64,000 nucleotides of DNA from Fibrobacter sp. (GTDB taxonomy: Bacteria > Fibrobacterota > Fibrobacteria > Fibrobacterales > Fibrobacteraceae), in contig JAGCGO010000058.1 in assembly GCA_017649565.1 (NCBI GenBank), positions 1 through 64,000 of the forward strand. Reading direction: 5' to 3'. The stretch's first letter is position 1; every line of letters starts with the position of its first letter. Below the pieces are notes generated by a model. That model was given only the letters and a program-made list of their open reading frames with translations, was not told where the DNA came from and ran no database searches. The translations under genes and the position numbers were made by a program. This document shows positions 1-8,319 of the stretch, one piece after another.

Positions 1-103
1 CCTCATTTATACTTGTCACTCTGGAAATGGTTTTGGTTCCATATCCTTTTTTGTAGAGTTCTAGGGCCTTGGCCCATTCTTCTTTTGTGTGTTTCTTATA
101 CAT
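1..103 (-). CDS. Transposase-like N-terminus (partial, runs off window)
   Basis: Reading minus from an ATG at 103, 34 codons stay open to the window edge. The peptide begins MYKKHTKEEWAKALELYKKG and continues with a basic segment ending KTISRVTSINE. This resembles the helix-turn-helix start of IS3/IS150-type OrfA transposases: a lysine-rich N-terminus, then a helix of the EEWAKALELY type. No Shine-Dalgarno is visible, and a perfect stem-loop (107-138) ends 3 nt before the ATG. Only the first 34 residues are visible, so the family call is inference; another HTH protein is possible. Confidence 0.5.
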   Translation of the reverse strand, partial: MYKKHTKEEWAKALELYKKGYGTKTISRVTSINE

Positions 104-106
104 GAA

Positions 107-138
107 AACCCCGAAAGTTGTGTCCAACTTTCGGGGTT
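107..138 (-). terminator. 14-bp perfect stem-loop between prepilin peptidase and transposase-like start
   Basis: Arms at 107-120 and 125-138 are perfectly complementary around a 4-nt loop (121-124). On the minus strand it follows the prepilin peptidase stop (165) and is followed by TTTTC, so it fits a rho-independent terminator. It also abuts the ATG at 103, so it could instead limit translation of the transposase-like gene from read-through mRNA. Confidence 0.6.
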
Positions 139-164
139 CACATCATAAACGCCGGTGTTTTTTT

Positions 165-989
165 TTATTCACCGATAACGAACTTCAGGTAGATATCCAG
201 CAGCGTTTCGCCCCAAAGGTAAATTGCCGGAGCGGCCACCGCGAGGAAAGGACCGAACGGAATCTGGCCACTGCCGTCGTCCTTATCCTTATGTAGGCGT
301 CCCCAGGGGACCATAACGACAATCCCGAGGACGGCGGCAACGATTAGGACCTCGACAGCACCGGTAAATCCCATCAGGGCTCCGTAACCGGCCAAGAGTT
401 TCACGTCACCGAAGCCCATCGCCTCTTTTTTCAAGACCTTTGTCGCGACCCAGCCCAGCAGGAATAGCCCGCCACCGGCACCGACGGCACCGATCAGGCT
501 TTCGAGCGGAGTCACGCCACCCGGGAACAAGGAAATGAGCAGGCCCGCTACGATACCGCCAACCGAGATGGTATCGGGGATGAGCTTGTACTTAAAATCC
601 ACTGCGCAGACGGGATAGATTCCCAAAAGGAGCCAGAACATCGCGAGCGCGGAAGCCCAGTCCGCGACATTGCCCGCAATCCCTACAGAATAGTTCGTCG
701 AAAACAGGGCCAGCGCCCCCAGGAGCCCGCAAAGGGCCTCGCCTATCGGATAAATGAGGCTGATGGGCTGCTTGCAACAAGCGCTCTTGCCTCGGAGGAT
801 TAACCAACCCACGATAGGAAGGTTCAAATAGAGGGGAATATGCTTCTTGCATAGCGGGCAATGTGACGGCGGATTGATGAGGGAAATGCCGCGCGGCATG
901 CGGTAAACGACCACATTGTAGAAACTGCCCACGCAGGCCCCTATGATGAAGAACACAATCAGTCCGTACCAAAGCGGGAATATTTCCAT
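165..989 (-). CDS. pilD: Type IV prepilin peptidase / N-methyltransferase (A24 family)
   Basis: Membrane aspartyl protease that cleaves and N-methylates type IV pilin and type II secretion pseudopilin leaders. The 274 residues are the usual length for the two-domain form. A cytoplasmic Cys pair CPLC (44-47) with C71/C72 matches the zinc-binding region of the N-terminal domain. The catalytic aspartates lie in the VDFKYKLIPD segment (about D131/D139) and the GFGD motif (D195). Seven to eight hydrophobic segments alternate with short loops. The ATG at 989 lies in a region divergent from the giant lipoprotein gene. No pilin genes are in view. The bifunctional family is certain; the pilus versus secretion role is not. 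Confidence 0.92.
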   Translation of the reverse strand: MEIFPLWYGLIVFFIIGACVGSFYNVVVYRMPRGISLINPPSHCPLCKKHIPLYLNLPIVGWLILRGKSACCKQPISLIYPIGEALCGLLGALALFSTNYSVGIAGNVADWASALAMFWLLLGIYPVCAVDFKYKLIPDTISVGGIVAGLLISLFPGGVTPLESLIGAVGAGGGLFLLGWVATKVLKKEAMGFGDVKLLAGYGALMGFTGAVEVLIVAAVLGIVVMVPWGRLHKDKDDGSGQIPFGPFLAVAAPAIYLWGETLLDIYLKFVIGE

Positions 990-1064
990 AAAAACCTCAT
1001 TTCCTACCGGATTTCGACTTTTTAGGCCAAAAGGCGTTACTTTTCGGCCTCAAAAAAGATAAAT

Positions 1065-1070
1065 TATATT
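1065..1070 (+). promoter_or_regulatory. Candidate -10 box (TATATT) for the giant lipoprotein gene
   Basis: TATATT lies about 47 nt upstream of the chosen ATG (1117) in the 127-nt divergent gap between the prepilin peptidase and the lipoprotein. No good -35 is seen at 17 nt, so this rests on the -10 alone. Confidence 0.4.
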
Positions 1071-1116
1071 TACGTACATGTATGTTTAAATATTGAGCAT
1101 TGCGAGGTTTATCGAT

Positions 1117-4100
1117 ATGCGTTTAAGAGTGTTCCTGGCCTTTGCCATTTGCCTACTTTCCCTGAGCGGGTGCTCCAGGGAATCCTCCATCAGCGAAAAC
1201 GTGAACCTGCGCAACAACCATTCCGTTGTCTTCGTGTCGCGGACCCCCTTCAAGGACCCGCAGGCATTCGCGGACTCCATCCTCAACCTGCCGAATCCGG
1301 ATTCCGTCATTGCGCACGACACCCTCACGGTCACGATCAACGATACCATCTACCTGATGGGCTTCCTCAAGTACAACGCCGACAAGATTTACCGCTACGC
1401 ATGGTCGTTCAAGAACCCCGACTCCACCATCGTGAGCAAGAACGCCACGCAGGAAATGTGGGTATTTACCCAAACCAGCAACAAGGGTAACAACTGTCCC
1501 ATCAACAAGGGCAAACTGTTCTGCCCCCTGTTCATCGCCGTCGACGGCAACAACGCAAGGGACACCGCCGGCAAGGACCAGTTCATCCGCGTCATCGACA
1601 CGCCGCCGTACCTGAGCGTTCCCAAGGATACTTTGTGGACCCGCGCCAAGAGCGACATTACCTTCCCCATTGTTGCACTGGATTCGTTCGGCACCATCAA
1701 GAGCATCAAGGTGGACCGCGACGCTAGCGGGAAGTCGAAGCCCAAGACCTGGAAGGCAAAGCAAGTCGAAGGCACCGACACGCTGCTCATCACCATCCCG
1801 TTCGACTCCACCTATATCAAATCGAACGGCAACCAGAAAATCTACATCATCGTCACCGACGACGACGACAACGAAACCCTCGACAGTGTCAACCTGCACT
1901 TCAACACGCCCCCAACCATCGAGTTGCTCGACCCGAAGGACGACGGACGCTACGGTACCGACGAACGTTTCGCATTCTTCTACAAGGCAAAGGACGTGGA
2001 CAACCCGGCCTCCCTGCGCTACTTCATCCGCGTAGCCAAGAGCAGGGATAACTACGGCACGCCGCCGGTCCTCACCGACAACGACCTTATCGCCAAGGAC
2101 CTCAAGGAAAAGAGCTTCGAGCCCAGGGCAAAGAAATTCAACGACAGCAACGCCATCGTCACGCTGAAGGACCCAAAAACCATCCTGAGCGGCAAGCTCT
2201 ACTGGGACGTGTGGGTGACCGACGGTTACGATACGGTATTCTCCGAGCGCATCAAGGAAAGCGACGGCACGAGCCGACCGTGGAAGTTCTTCTTCGGCAA
2301 CCTCAAGGACACGGCCGGCACGTTCCTGGGTTATGTACAATACGAAGGCTGGTCGCACCACAAGGGTATCCGTATCGTGTTCCAGGATTCCCTCGGCAAC
2401 CGCTACTATACGAACACCGCGGACAACGGCCAGTTCTCCATCTCGGTCAAGTCCGGGACCTACGACATGCTCGCCATGGATACCACCGGCTACGGATTCA
2501 AGGACACCATCCTTACCAAGCTGTTCGTGGACGTTTCCAGCGACAAGAACCTCGGAACGCTCGTGCTGAAGGATACCGCAGACCCGGTCATTGTATTCAG
2601 CGACATTCCTTCCGATACGATCAACGCGGCAGACCTCACGCTGAAAGGCAAGTTCTATGACCACGGCTCCCAGGTCAAGTCCGCTGTGGCCACCCTCGAC
2701 GGAGACACGCTCAAATTCAACTCGTTCAGCCAGAACACCTGGGTTGTCGACCTCAAGAAGATGGACGACGGCAAGCATACCTTCTACATCGCTGCAAAGG
2801 ACAGTGCCGGAAGGGAGAGCGATTCTACGATTACATTCTACGTGAAGGCGACGACCATCCACATCATGGTCAATGGGCAGGCCACCAGCGTCCAGGAAAG
2901 TACGAAACCGTTCCTGTTCACGGCACAGTTGAGCGCAACGAGTATTGCGGATAGCCTCATCTGGGAATCGAACGCCCCGAAATTCAAGAAGGTCCGCCAC
3001 AAGATCAGCAACTTCACCGACACGCTGCGCTACAGCAAGGCTTCTGAAATCGGCGACCTGGAAAGCGGCAAGCTGTACGAGATGTACACCGTCACACCGG
3101 GTGGAGTCAAGTCGAACATCGTACGCTTCGGCATATTCGGCAAGGACCCGATTATATTCTTCGAGAAGCCCTCGAACGATACTGTTGTTACCATAGACGA
3201 CCGTATCCTGTTCTCCGTATTCTTCTACCCGGGCGAAGGGGAAAGCGGTACGCCTTCCATCAAGACTATCGGCGAAGGATGTAACCGCAGTTTCAATAGT
3301 GGCGTCAAAATCGGCGAAGACGAATCCATCCATTGGAACAAGCCCGGTGACAAGAAAGTCATCGTCTACTTCGAAAAGGACGGGAAGAGAGCCGCCGACA
3401 CGTTACGCGTCAAGGTTATCGAAGACCCGCCGACTGTCAAGATTCTGAACAAGCAGAACAATACGAAGAAAAAGATCAAGACCACAGAAACCGTGGACAT
3501 CAAGGTATACGACAAGTTCGGCACCGTCAAGGAAGTCAAGTGGACTTGTTCCAACAATCCGATAACGTTCGATAACGATGTGACCATCACCGAAAGCGAT
3601 ACCGTCACGGCACAGATAACCTTCACGATGCCCGGAACGGCCACCAGCAACTACAAGTGCGTTGTCCGCGCCACCGACGACGACGGTGAATTCGGCTACG
3701 ACACCATCACCTACAACGTCATCGAGGACAAGCCCTACCTGTTGCTGAACACGCACAATGCGACCGTAAAGATCAACACCAAGGTATCGCTCAACGGTAT
3801 CGCTATCGACACCCTGGGTCAGATTGTCGACTACATGTTCTACTGCGACAGCGTCAGCAGCCACTTCGCCAACATCAACGAAAACGACTGGACGCACATG
3901 TCCAAACTCGACACGAGCATCAGCGTCCCGGGCGTTCCTTGCACCTGGACCTGCCTTGTCCACGTCGTCGACGATGACAGCCTAGTGGCAGCAGACTCGG
4001 CCACCTATAATGTCGTGCTCGACCCGCCCTGGGTACAGGTCAGCGAAGACTACAAGTCCGTGACCATCAAGGATACCGTAAGCCTCGACGCCCGTTCCGG

Positions 4101-6411
4101 CGACGGCATGGGACGTATCGTCAAGTACGAATGGGGATGCGCTCCCAAGGGCAGCGCCATCAGCTATTCCTGGTCTTCCAAGTCCTCGCCGCGCCACGAC
4201 GCGACAATGCCGAGTTCTGCAGAGAACGACTACCGCTGCGTCATCCGCGTGACCGACGACGACGGCCTCACGGCAACCGACACGACGCACATCGACGTTG
4301 CTCTTGCACCGCCGACAGTCACGGTCAAGCACGAGGAAATCACGACCCGTCCGAAATACAAGATTAACCTGGACGCCGAAGCGAAGGACGCAGACAACTA
4401 CGACGGCGAAATCGTCAAGCGTGAATGGAGCTGCGGCGAGCCCTACGAAATTCCGAACAAGTGGAAGAAGGTCAGTTCCTTCGACACCTCGTGGAAGGCA
4501 CCGGACAATGCCGTGGCCAACTACATCTGCGTTGCCCGTGCAACAGACGATGACGGCAATACGGCAATGGACACGACCCGCGTGAAGTTCACCACCAGCA
4601 CCCCGATTCTCCAGGTGAACGTCCCGATTATCCACGTGAACCTCGGCGACGTATTCGACCTTAACGCCTCCATCAACGATGCCTGGCAGGGAGTCAACTG
4701 GTACAGCTGGCAATGCTTCGACACCAAGGGACACGCCATGGAAGGCGAGAAGAAATGGGCCTACCACGGAAACCTCTACGACATCCGTACCGACACGACA
4801 TCCTACATCAAGGATCCGACCAAGCTCGACGGCATCGATTCCCTGCTTTGCGTCATCAGCGCCGAGGAATCTTCCAGCGACATGGTACTGAAGGACACGA
4901 CTATCGTCAAGATCATGCGCCAGTATCCGAAGGGCATCATCTCCGCGGCTGACACAGTCTACCTGTGGAGCGGCGACAATACCGCCGACAACGATGCCAA
5001 GTACTTCTACACGACAGAATGGGGCGGAGCCCACTCCGAGCCCGGCGAACTGGCCGACCCGAGCGGGAATTTCGAATACCGCTGGCAATTCAGCAACGTG
5101 AGCACGGCATTCTATGTCGGCAAGAAAGACGGTAGCCTAGATACGTCGAGCTACGAATTCAACAATGCGTTCAAGCGCCCGACAAGCGAAGGCAGCATCA
5201 CCATCTCGCTTGACTTCCGTGACAGCGTCCCGACAGGTGGCGCAACGCAGGCATTCTACACGCGCCATAGCGGCCCCATCAAGACAAGGACCGTCTATTT
5301 CCGCAAGGCATGGCAGAACCTCGCACCAAGCGGCGACACCGTGATTGCAACAAGCAACGTGGCCGTGGAACCTGCGCTCACGACCCTGAACGGCAAGCCC
5401 TACGTGGCCTACCTCACGAGCACCACGAGCATCCAGACAGCCTATCTCAACGGTTCGAGCTGGAAAAATCTCGGCGGCGCAGTGACCGCATCGGCCACGA
5501 TCTCGAAGGTTCAGCTAGCAAGCAACGGAAGCACCGTCTACATGGGTGTGCTCACCGCGGACAAGAAACTCACTATTTACTCGTCCAGTGGAACTTCCGC
5601 ATGGACCCCGATGGGCAACCCCCTTAGCGCAGACACCTCGTCATTCAGCCTGCTCGCGAAATCCAGCGAACCGTTCGTACTGTTCTTGAACGAAAGCTCC
5701 AAGAAGCCCTACTTCGCGACGTTCTCCAACACCTGGAGCACGACCAAGATCAGCGAGAAGGCTTGCCGCAACATCACCGGCGCGATAAGGGGCAACGGCG
5801 GCTGGGTTGCCGCGTATGTCGACACGTCCAAGAAGTACTCCGGATTCTACGCGATGTACGACAACAGCAACACCAACAAGGCCCTCGACAAGAGCATCGC
5901 CGACAGCATCAACATGGTCCATCTCAGTATTGACCAGTCGACAGATTCGGCCTATCTCGCCTTCCTGAGCCGCAAGGTGGAAAAATACGGACCGTACGTG
6001 TACAGGGGAACCTTCAATAGCGGCGATGTCAACTGGAAGAAGGACGGAATGTACGGGAAGCCGATGGCAGAACGATTCGCCTACCGAATCCGCGTGGCAG
6101 CGAGGGGCGGCCAGATGTACGTGATTTTCGATGACGCCGACCGCCATTCTGCAGCCCAGAGCCACGTGTACCGTAAAGGCGGCTCGAGCTGGAAACTGTT
6201 CGGTGAAAACGAACTCCCCTACTTCAAGATTGAATTCTTCAACAACAACGGATATTACCTACGCGGTTCTCATCCGAATATTGCCATCGACGACAAAGGC
6301 GACGTCTACATTTCGATGCTCGCCTGGGAAAACGGCAACGGAGGAGGAAACAACTTCGGCCCCATCGTCATGAAATATGCGGCAAAGAGCTGGACAATTA
6401 ACGACAAGTAA
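1117..6411 (+). CDS. Giant surface lipoprotein with PKD/Ig-like repeats and a C-terminal propeller-like region
   Basis: A 1764-residue lipoprotein. The ORF opens at a TTG (1093), but ATG 1117 is preferred: GAGG lies 9 nt upstream and the peptide then starts with a lipoprotein signal ending LSGC. Residues about 790-1160 hold at least four PKD-like repeats, each closing on a 'C-x-R/H-x-T/V-DDDG' motif with a Trp-Cys in an earlier strand, suggesting one disulfide per domain. Upstream are further Ig-like and carboxypeptidase-regulatory-like segments. From about 1390 the sequence becomes short Trp/Tyr/Ser repeats (GSSWKNLGG style) typical of beta-propellers. It is probably an outer-membrane adhesin or carbohydrate-binding scaffold; the specific ligand is unknown. 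The gene after it starts 13 nt downstream and may be co-transcribed. Confidence 0.8.
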   Translation: MRLRVFLAFAICLLSLSGCSRESSISENVNLRNNHSVVFVSRTPFKDPQAFADSILNLPNPDSVIAHDTLTVTINDTIYLMGFLKYNADKIYRYAWSFKNPDSTIVSKNATQEMWVFTQTSNKGNNCPINKGKLFCPLFIAVDGNNARDTAGKDQFIRVIDTPPYLSVPKDTLWTRAKSDITFPIVALDSFGTIKSIKVDRDASGKSKPKTWKAKQVEGTDTLLITIPFDSTYIKSNGNQKIYIIVTDDDDNETLDSVNLHFNTPPTIELLDPKDDGRYGTDERFAFFYKAKDVDNPASLRYFIRVAKSRDNYGTPPVLTDNDLIAKDLKEKSFEPRAKKFNDSNAIVTLKDPKTILSGKLYWDVWVTDGYDTVFSERIKESDGTSRPWKFFFGNLKDTAGTFLGYVQYEGWSHHKGIRIVFQDSLGNRYYTNTADNGQFSISVKSGTYDMLAMDTTGYGFKDTILTKLFVDVSSDKNLGTLVLKDTADPVIVFSDIPSDTINAADLTLKGKFYDHGSQVKSAVATLDGDTLKFNSFSQNTWVVDLKKMDDGKHTFYIAAKDSAGRESDSTITFYVKATTIHIMVNGQATSVQESTKPFLFTAQLSATSIADSLIWESNAPKFKKVRHKISNFTDTLRYSKASEIGDLESGKLYEMYTVTPGGVKSNIVRFGIFGKDPIIFFEKPSNDTVVTIDDRILFSVFFYPGEGESGTPSIKTIGEGCNRSFNSGVKIGEDESIHWNKPGDKKVIVYFEKDGKRAADTLRVKVIEDPPTVKILNKQNNTKKKIKTTETVDIKVYDKFGTVKEVKWTCSNNPITFDNDVTITESDTVTAQITFTMPGTATSNYKCVVRATDDDGEFGYDTITYNVIEDKPYLLLNTHNATVKINTKVSLNGIAIDTLGQIVDYMFYCDSVSSHFANINENDWTHMSKLDTSISVPGVPCTWTCLVHVVDDDSLVAADSATYNVVLDPPWVQVSEDYKSVTIKDTVSLDARSGDGMGRIVKYEWGCAPKGSAISYSWSSKSSPRHDATMPSSAENDYRCVIRVTDDDGLTATDTTHIDVALAPPTVTVKHEEITTRPKYKINLDAEAKDADNYDGEIVKREWSCGEPYEIPNKWKKVSSFDTSWKAPDNAVANYICVARATDDDGNTAMDTTRVKFTTSTPILQVNVPIIHVNLGDVFDLNASINDAWQGVNWYSWQCFDTKGHAMEGEKKWAYHGNLYDIRTDTTSYIKDPTKLDGIDSLLCVISAEESSSDMVLKDTTIVKIMRQYPKGIISAADTVYLWSGDNTADNDAKYFYTTEWGGAHSEPGELADPSGNFEYRWQFSNVSTAFYVGKKDGSLDTSSYEFNNAFKRPTSEGSITISLDFRDSVPTGGATQAFYTRHSGPIKTRTVYFRKAWQNLAPSGDTVIATSNVAVEPALTTLNGKPYVAYLTSTTSIQTAYLNGSSWKNLGGAVTASATISKVQLASNGSTVYMGVLTADKKLTIYSSSGTSAWTPMGNPLSADTSSFSLLAKSSEPFVLFLNESSKKPYFATFSNTWSTTKISEKACRNITGAIRGNGGWVAAYVDTSKKYSGFYAMYDNSNTNKALDKSIADSINMVHLSIDQSTDSAYLAFLSRKVEKYGPYVYRGTFNSGDVNWKKDGMYGKPMAERFAYRIRVAARGGQMYVIFDDADRHSAAQSHVYRKGGSSWKLFGENELPYFKIEFFNNNGYYLRGSHPNIAIDDKGDVYISMLAWENGNGGGNNFGPIVMKYAAKSWTINDK

Positions 6412-6423
6412 AAAAGGATATCA

Positions 6424-6867
6424 ATGAATATTGAAATTGCAGCTATTTGCGACGCCGCCACGGCCAATGGCGCAGGCGGTCGCTTGAACATTCTGGGTGC
6501 TTTTGACAGGATCTTTTCAAAATTTCCCCTAGTCATCCCGCAATGCTCTGCGGTATTCCGCTTGCGCTACCAGCGTTCCGAAGCGGGCATGCACAAGGTT
6601 CGCCTTTCCATCGAGGACGTTTGCGGCAAGGCCATCGTTCCTACCATGGAATCGAATCTTCCGCTCGAGCCTGTCATTACTGGATTTGACACTGCAGCGG
6701 TCAACATGATTCTTAACATGCAAAGGCTCAAGATTGACAGGCCGGACAAGTACATGGTCCGTTTCTTCGTCGACGACGAGGAACTCGCCGTGCTCCCGCT
6801 CTATATTCTGGAACCGCCCCAGTCCAAGATGCAGGCTCCCGAAAGCGACGACGAAAAGATAAGCTAG
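6424..6867 (+). CDS. DUF6941-like conserved protein
   Basis: A 147-residue soluble protein beginning MNIEIAAICDAATANGAGG, then LNILGAFDRIF, the opening pattern I associate with the DUF6941 family (small proteins of unknown function with a beta-sandwich look). No signal peptide. AAGGA sits just upstream of the ATG, 13 nt after the lipoprotein stop, so translation in one operon is likely. Its tail overlaps by 4 nt the stop of the convergent phosphopantetheinyl transferase. Family assignment is from memory of the motif; no function can be given. Confidence 0.65.
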   Translation: MNIEIAAICDAATANGAGGRLNILGAFDRIFSKFPLVIPQCSAVFRLRYQRSEAGMHKVRLSIEDVCGKAIVPTMESNLPLEPVITGFDTAAVNMILNMQRLKIDRPDKYMVRFFVDDEELAVLPLYILEPPQSKMQAPESDDEKIS

Positions 6868-7427
6868 GGAAGTTCCACAGCAAGACACATAGCCGCTTCC
6901 CCCGTACCGATCAGGTCCGGGGCGAGGCTTTTTGCGTCCAGATCGATAAGGTTGACACCGTCGATAATGTCGGACAACATGGGACGGCGTAGCGTGCCCG
7001 CAAAGAAATCCCCGCCATGGCACTTGTAGTAAGCTTCCTTGCGGCACCACAGGCGGAAGAACTCGCTATCGAAACGCGAAGCTTTCTGCAAGTAAAGCAC
7101 TTCCTCTTCGCTAAAGAACCTTTCGGCAAGCGACTGCCTGTTCCTGCGGAAGAACTCCAGGTCGAGCCCGACCACGGTATCGAAGGAATACGCCAGAGCG
7201 CACACGTCACCGGAATGGGTCCAGTTGGCGTCAAAATCGCGTTCGGGGAAAAAGGGGCGCGGGGAATCGGGATTTACGACCATGTCAGCCTCCGAGACCT
7301 TCTTGCCACAAGCCGCAGAGAGAATCTCGAAAATGCGCTCGCGGTGTCCCCGCGGTCCCACTTTCGGGAACAGCGCAATGAAGACCTCCCCACAGGGAGT
7401 ATCTATTTTGGTCGATCTCAGCTCCAT
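6864..7427 (-). CDS. 4'-phosphopantetheinyl transferase (Sfp/Gsp type)
   Basis: Transfers phosphopantetheine from CoA to a serine of carrier proteins. The three family motifs are present: GLDLE (Mg-binding, G-[IV]-D-[IV]-E type), FFSEEE, and WCRKEAYYK (WxxKEA). At 187 residues it is slightly short for Sfp, with a compressed N-terminal half. The window also encodes an acyl carrier protein (20607-20849), a plausible substrate, but a polyketide or peptide carrier elsewhere is equally possible. Converges with the DUF6941-like gene, overlapping it by 4 nt. Confidence 0.88.
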   Translation of the reverse strand: MELRSTKIDTPCGEVFIALFPKVGPRGHRERIFEILSAACGKKVSEADMVVNPDSPRPFFPERDFDANWTHSGDVCALAYSFDTVVGLDLEFFRRNRQSLAERFFSEEEVLYLQKASRFDSEFFRLWCRKEAYYKCHGGDFFAGTLRRPMLSDIIDGVNLIDLDAKSLAPDLIGTGEAAMCLAVELP

Positions 7428-7450
7428 TCCCTAAAGATAATTTCTACTTT

Positions 7451-7954
7451 ATGGATATGCACATCCCTGGAAAAAATTTATCCGCAATATTTTCCCTTTT
7501 TCTACTGCTCGGCTGTTCAGAAATCAATGACAGCTGGGAAGTCAAGGGGGGTGGATACTTGAAATACACCGTAAACGGGGGCAAGTCCAACACCATTGAT
7601 CTTGAGGCAGACGATGTCGTCATTCCCGATTATGGACGCAGTTTCTTCCAGGTGATGACACAGATGGACGAAAGCAGCCGCGGGGACCAGTTCTCAATCG
7701 TCGTGAACCGCCCCAAGCTCGGCTACAACAACGCCGACGAGAACTACAGTTGGATGATTGCTGAAAAATCCGAAAAAGGATTCCTCACCGGGGACAGCAA
7801 TATCGTACACTTCGACCAGAAAGACGATTCCACATGGACTGCCGACATAGACCTGTACTTTCAGGACTGCCGGACCGGAAAATGCAGCGACGACAACCCG
7901 CCGATACACATAGAAGGTCGGCTACGCTACTGGATTCCGCTCGAAGACCGCTAG
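7451..7954 (+). CDS. Small exported lipoprotein of unknown function
   Basis: A 167-residue protein with a short signal peptide ending in a lipobox LLGC (Cys about 22). The mature part is mostly predicted beta strands with a C-x4-C pair (DCRTGKC) and an acidic character. No family recognised. It diverges from the phosphopantetheinyl transferase (23-nt gap). An AT-rich GATAAT-like hexamer lies about 9 nt before the ATG and no Shine-Dalgarno is seen, so the transcript may have almost no leader. Confidence 0.75.
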   Translation: MDMHIPGKNLSAIFSLFLLLGCSEINDSWEVKGGGYLKYTVNGGKSNTIDLEADDVVIPDYGRSFFQVMTQMDESSRGDQFSIVVNRPKLGYNNADENYSWMIAEKSEKGFLTGDSNIVHFDQKDDSTWTADIDLYFQDCRTGKCSDDNPPIHIEGRLRYWIPLEDR

Positions 7955-7971
7955 AAATCCCAAAAACTCCC

Positions 7972-8000
7972 TTGACAAAACAAACTTTTTTTTCTAATAT
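7972..8000 (+). promoter_or_regulatory. Consensus promoter of tRNA-Val
   Basis: TTGACA (7972-7977), a 17-nt spacer and TAATAT (7995-8000). Predicted start near 8007, just before the tRNA. One of the two best sigma-70-type promoters in the window and useful for calibrating others. Confidence 0.88.
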
Positions 8001-8013
8001 TGTCCTACCCCAA

Positions 8014-8087
<74 letters not shown>

Positions 8088-8092
8088 CTGAA

Positions 8093-8124
8093 AAAACGGC
8101 TTGCGCAAGCAGGCCGTTTTTTTT
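8093..8124 (+). terminator. Rho-independent terminator of tRNA-Val
   Basis: AAAACGGC (8093-8100) pairs with GCCGTTTT (8113-8120), with extra TTGC/GCAA pairing inside, followed by a run of eight T ending at 8124. Confidence 0.88.
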
Positions 8125-8182
8125 GTTCCAATTTGGAATACAGATTTTTACATTGGGTGTGGCTTTCTTAAAAAAGATTTAT

Positions 8183-8300
8183 TATAATATTATTACACCA
8201 GGAAAGAGAAAATATGAGAGACAAACACATTAGGTCATTCGGGCCTTTTGGGTTTCCTCCTTGTTGACAAAAGAGGGACGCTCGATTGAGCGTCCCTTTT
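8183..8300 (+). ncRNA. Candidate small transcript with a 17-codon ORF and its own terminator
   Basis: A TATAAT box (8183-8188) is followed by AGGA, an ATG at 8214 and an ORF of 17 codons (8214-8267; peptide MRDKHIRSFGPFGFPPC), then a strong terminator (8275-8296 plus T-run). No plus-strand gene follows, so this is not an ordinary leader. The AGGAAA before the ATG is complementary to TTTCCT (8253-8258), and the CCTCC at 8256-8260 could also pair with Shine-Dalgarno sites elsewhere. It could be a small regulatory RNA, a small-protein gene, or both. The -35 is weak. Confidence 0.45.
8275..8300. terminator. Bidirectional terminator between the small transcript and the DASS transporter
   Basis: GGGACGCTC (8275-8283), 4-nt loop, GAGCGTCCC (8288-8296), with T-runs on both strands. 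It ends the convergent transporter gene (minus) and the small plus-strand transcript. Confidence 0.9.
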
Positions 8301-8319
8301 ATTTTTAGAATCAAGCTTA

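Noticed and set aside
1153-3333. 726-aa minus-strand open frame inside the giant lipoprotein
   Set aside because: Antisense shadow; Val/Asp/Arg/Gly-rich composition of a complement frame, no RBS, and the plus frame has a lipoprotein signal and recognisable repeats.
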